Origin: UBA4717 sp045577925
Lineage (GTDB): Bacteria; Bacillota; Clostridia; Oscillospirales; CAG-272
Assembly (NCBI GenBank): GCA_045577925.1
Contig: JAZNJH010000022.1
Span: 1-64,000 of the forward strand
Direction: 5' to 3'
DNA: 64,000 nt
Positions 63,103 to 64,000 of this stretch are shown here, one piece after another. Below the pieces are notes generated by a model. It was not told the DNA's origin, searched no databases, and saw only the letters and a list, made by a program, of their open reading frames with translations. Every line of letters starts with the position of its first letter. The stretch's first letter is position 1. The translations under genes and the position numbers were made by a program.

Positions 63103-64000
63103 TTATTTTATCTGGAGTTCTCCTGCTACTTCTGAAAGCATATCATCTTTAGATATGGTCTTGTTAAAGCGCACTTCTCTCTTATCAAGTCCCGAAAGAG
63201 GCGCAGGAATCGTTGTATTTGTTATCTTACTGAGCTTTGCGAGCGACTCAAGAGGCTCTGCATCACGCTCACCCGCCAGCGCGTCAAGCACGTCAACTGC
63301 AAACTTATACGGGCTTGCCGTTGATGCGATAACCATTTTCTTCGTATCACCCGTTTCAGAAATATAATCATCAGCGCACTTAACAGCCACCGCTGTGTGA
63401 GTATCAATAAGATAATTCTCCTCATCAAAGGTTTTCTTTATAGTTTCTGCAGTACCAGCCTCGTCGCAGTAATAGCCCTCGAAGCTTTCTCTTATCTTTG
63501 CAAGGCATTCTGCGCTAACGGTATACTTGCCGTTTTCTGCAAGCGACTTCATATATTCTGCAGTTTCTTTTGCACCGCACATGAGATAGAGCAGTCTTTC
63601 AAGGTTGCTTGAAATCAGAATATCCATTGAGGGCGACATAGTTGTATAGAACTTACGGTTTCTGTCATAAGTGCCGCTACGTAAAAAGTCTGTAAGCACG
63701 TTATTGCTGTTTGAAGCGCATACAAGCTTATTTATCTTAAGCCCCATAAGCTTTGCATAGTATGCCGCAAGAATGTTACCGAAGTTGCCCGTCGGAACGG
63801 TTACGTTGATATAGTCGCCGTTCTTTATAGCGCCCGACTTTACAAGGTCACAGTATGCTGAAATATAGTATACTATCTGCGGCGCAAGACGTCCCCAGTT
63901 TATAGAGTTTGCGCTTGATAAGAAATATCCGTTTTCATCAAGCTTTTCTGCAAATGCCGTGTCTGAGAAAATCTTTTTAACTCCGTTCTGAGCATCGTCG
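63103..64000 (-). CDS. thrC: Threonine synthase (5' end beyond the window)
   Basis: The open frame continues to the window edge. Visible blocks: DDAQNGVKKIFSDTAFAEKL, SSANSINWGRLAPQIVYY, VTVPTGNFGNILAAYYAK and, further on, NNVLTDFLRSGTYDRN and SPSMDILISSNLERLLY, all typical of the PLP-dependent enzyme that makes threonine from O-phosphohomoserine. The N-terminal part with the PLP lysine is outside the window. Confidence 0.93.
   Translation of the reverse strand, partial: DDAQNGVKKIFSDTAFAEKLDENGYFLSSANSINWGRLAPQIVYYISAYCDLVKSGAIKNGDYINVTVPTGNFGNILAAYYAKLMGLKINKLVCASNSNNVLTDFLRSGTYDRNRKFYTTMSPSMDILISSNLERLLYLMCGAKETAEYMKSLAENGKYTVSAECLAKIRESFEGYYCDEAGTAETIKKTFDEENYLIDTHTAVAVKCADDYISETGDTKKMVIASTASPYKFAVDVLDALAGERDAEPLESLAKLSKITNTTIPAPLSGLDKREVRFNKTISKDDMLSEVAGELQIK

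Noticed and set aside
63103..64000. thrC as a truncated gene
   Set aside because: The frame stays open to the window edge; only the window ends there.

Overview
The window looks like a chromosomal stretch of a low-to-moderate GC Clostridia (Oscillospiraceae/Ruminococcaceae-like, probably an uncultured gut Firmicute). The reasons are strong AAGGAGG ribosome sites, TTGACA/TATAAT promoters with 17-nt spacers, a T-box ahead of thrS, the rimP-nusA-ylxR-ylxQ-infB order, DUF1292/DUF3021/YlxR genes, and intergenic repeat families typical of these gut genomes. The taxon is inferred from gene content; no rRNA is present.

Layout. 0-0.7 kb is an IS200-type element with an SD-sequestering 5' stem. 0.7-6.6 kb is a foreign-looking segment bounded by inverted copies of a roughly 31-34 bp sequence; it holds an IS4-type DDE transposase, 0.9 kb of repeat-bearing non-coding DNA and a 1053-residue ECF sigma factor with a huge C-terminal extension. 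ppa follows at 6.6-7.2 kb. 7.3-20.5 kb is a compact podovirus-like late-gene cassette: two Cys-rich proteins, TerS, TerL, portal, Prp-type cysteine protease, scaffold, N4-gp56-like coat protein, connector and tail proteins, M23 lysin and LLH holin. It has no integrase, repressor or replication genes and lies between host genes.

20.5-27 kb carries ACT-domain protein/paaK, guaB, fhs and an XRE regulator. 27.4-30.3 kb is a minus-strand operon that looks like a minimal RiPP system: a 41-aa MKK-type peptide, HPr-kinase-like protein, PqqD-like protein, soluble Ser-His signal-peptidase-like protein and a nucleotidyltransferase. It has no radical SAM or lasso cyclase gene. Next come a structured RNA candidate and a dispersed repeat (30.4-30.8 kb), a DUF1292 gene, two metal-chaperone-type CobW proteins, tRNA-Leu, KtrA/KtrB potassium uptake, a radical SAM gene, tRNA-Gly and T-box/thrS. 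After these are an ABC exporter with a LytTR/DUF3021 module, a second sigma factor with a long C-terminal domain, and the infB-nusA operon. 50.4-58.7 kb is a maltodextrin uptake and breakdown operon (binding protein, two permeases, ATPase, malQ, glgP). The last part holds clpX (interrupted by an in-frame amber codon), clpP, a trigger factor with a histone-like tail, a phosphoesterase and the 3' part of thrC.

Most interesting: (1) the phage-encoded Prp protease together with matching LTLFS leaders on scaffold and coat proteins; (2) the minimal RiPP-like kinase/nucleotidyltransferase operon; (3) two unrelated sigma factors fused to large putative sensor domains; (4) the integrase-less capsid cassette; (5) the amber codon in clpX; (6) a palindromic repeat family that sits on gene 3' ends and supplies the infB stop codon.
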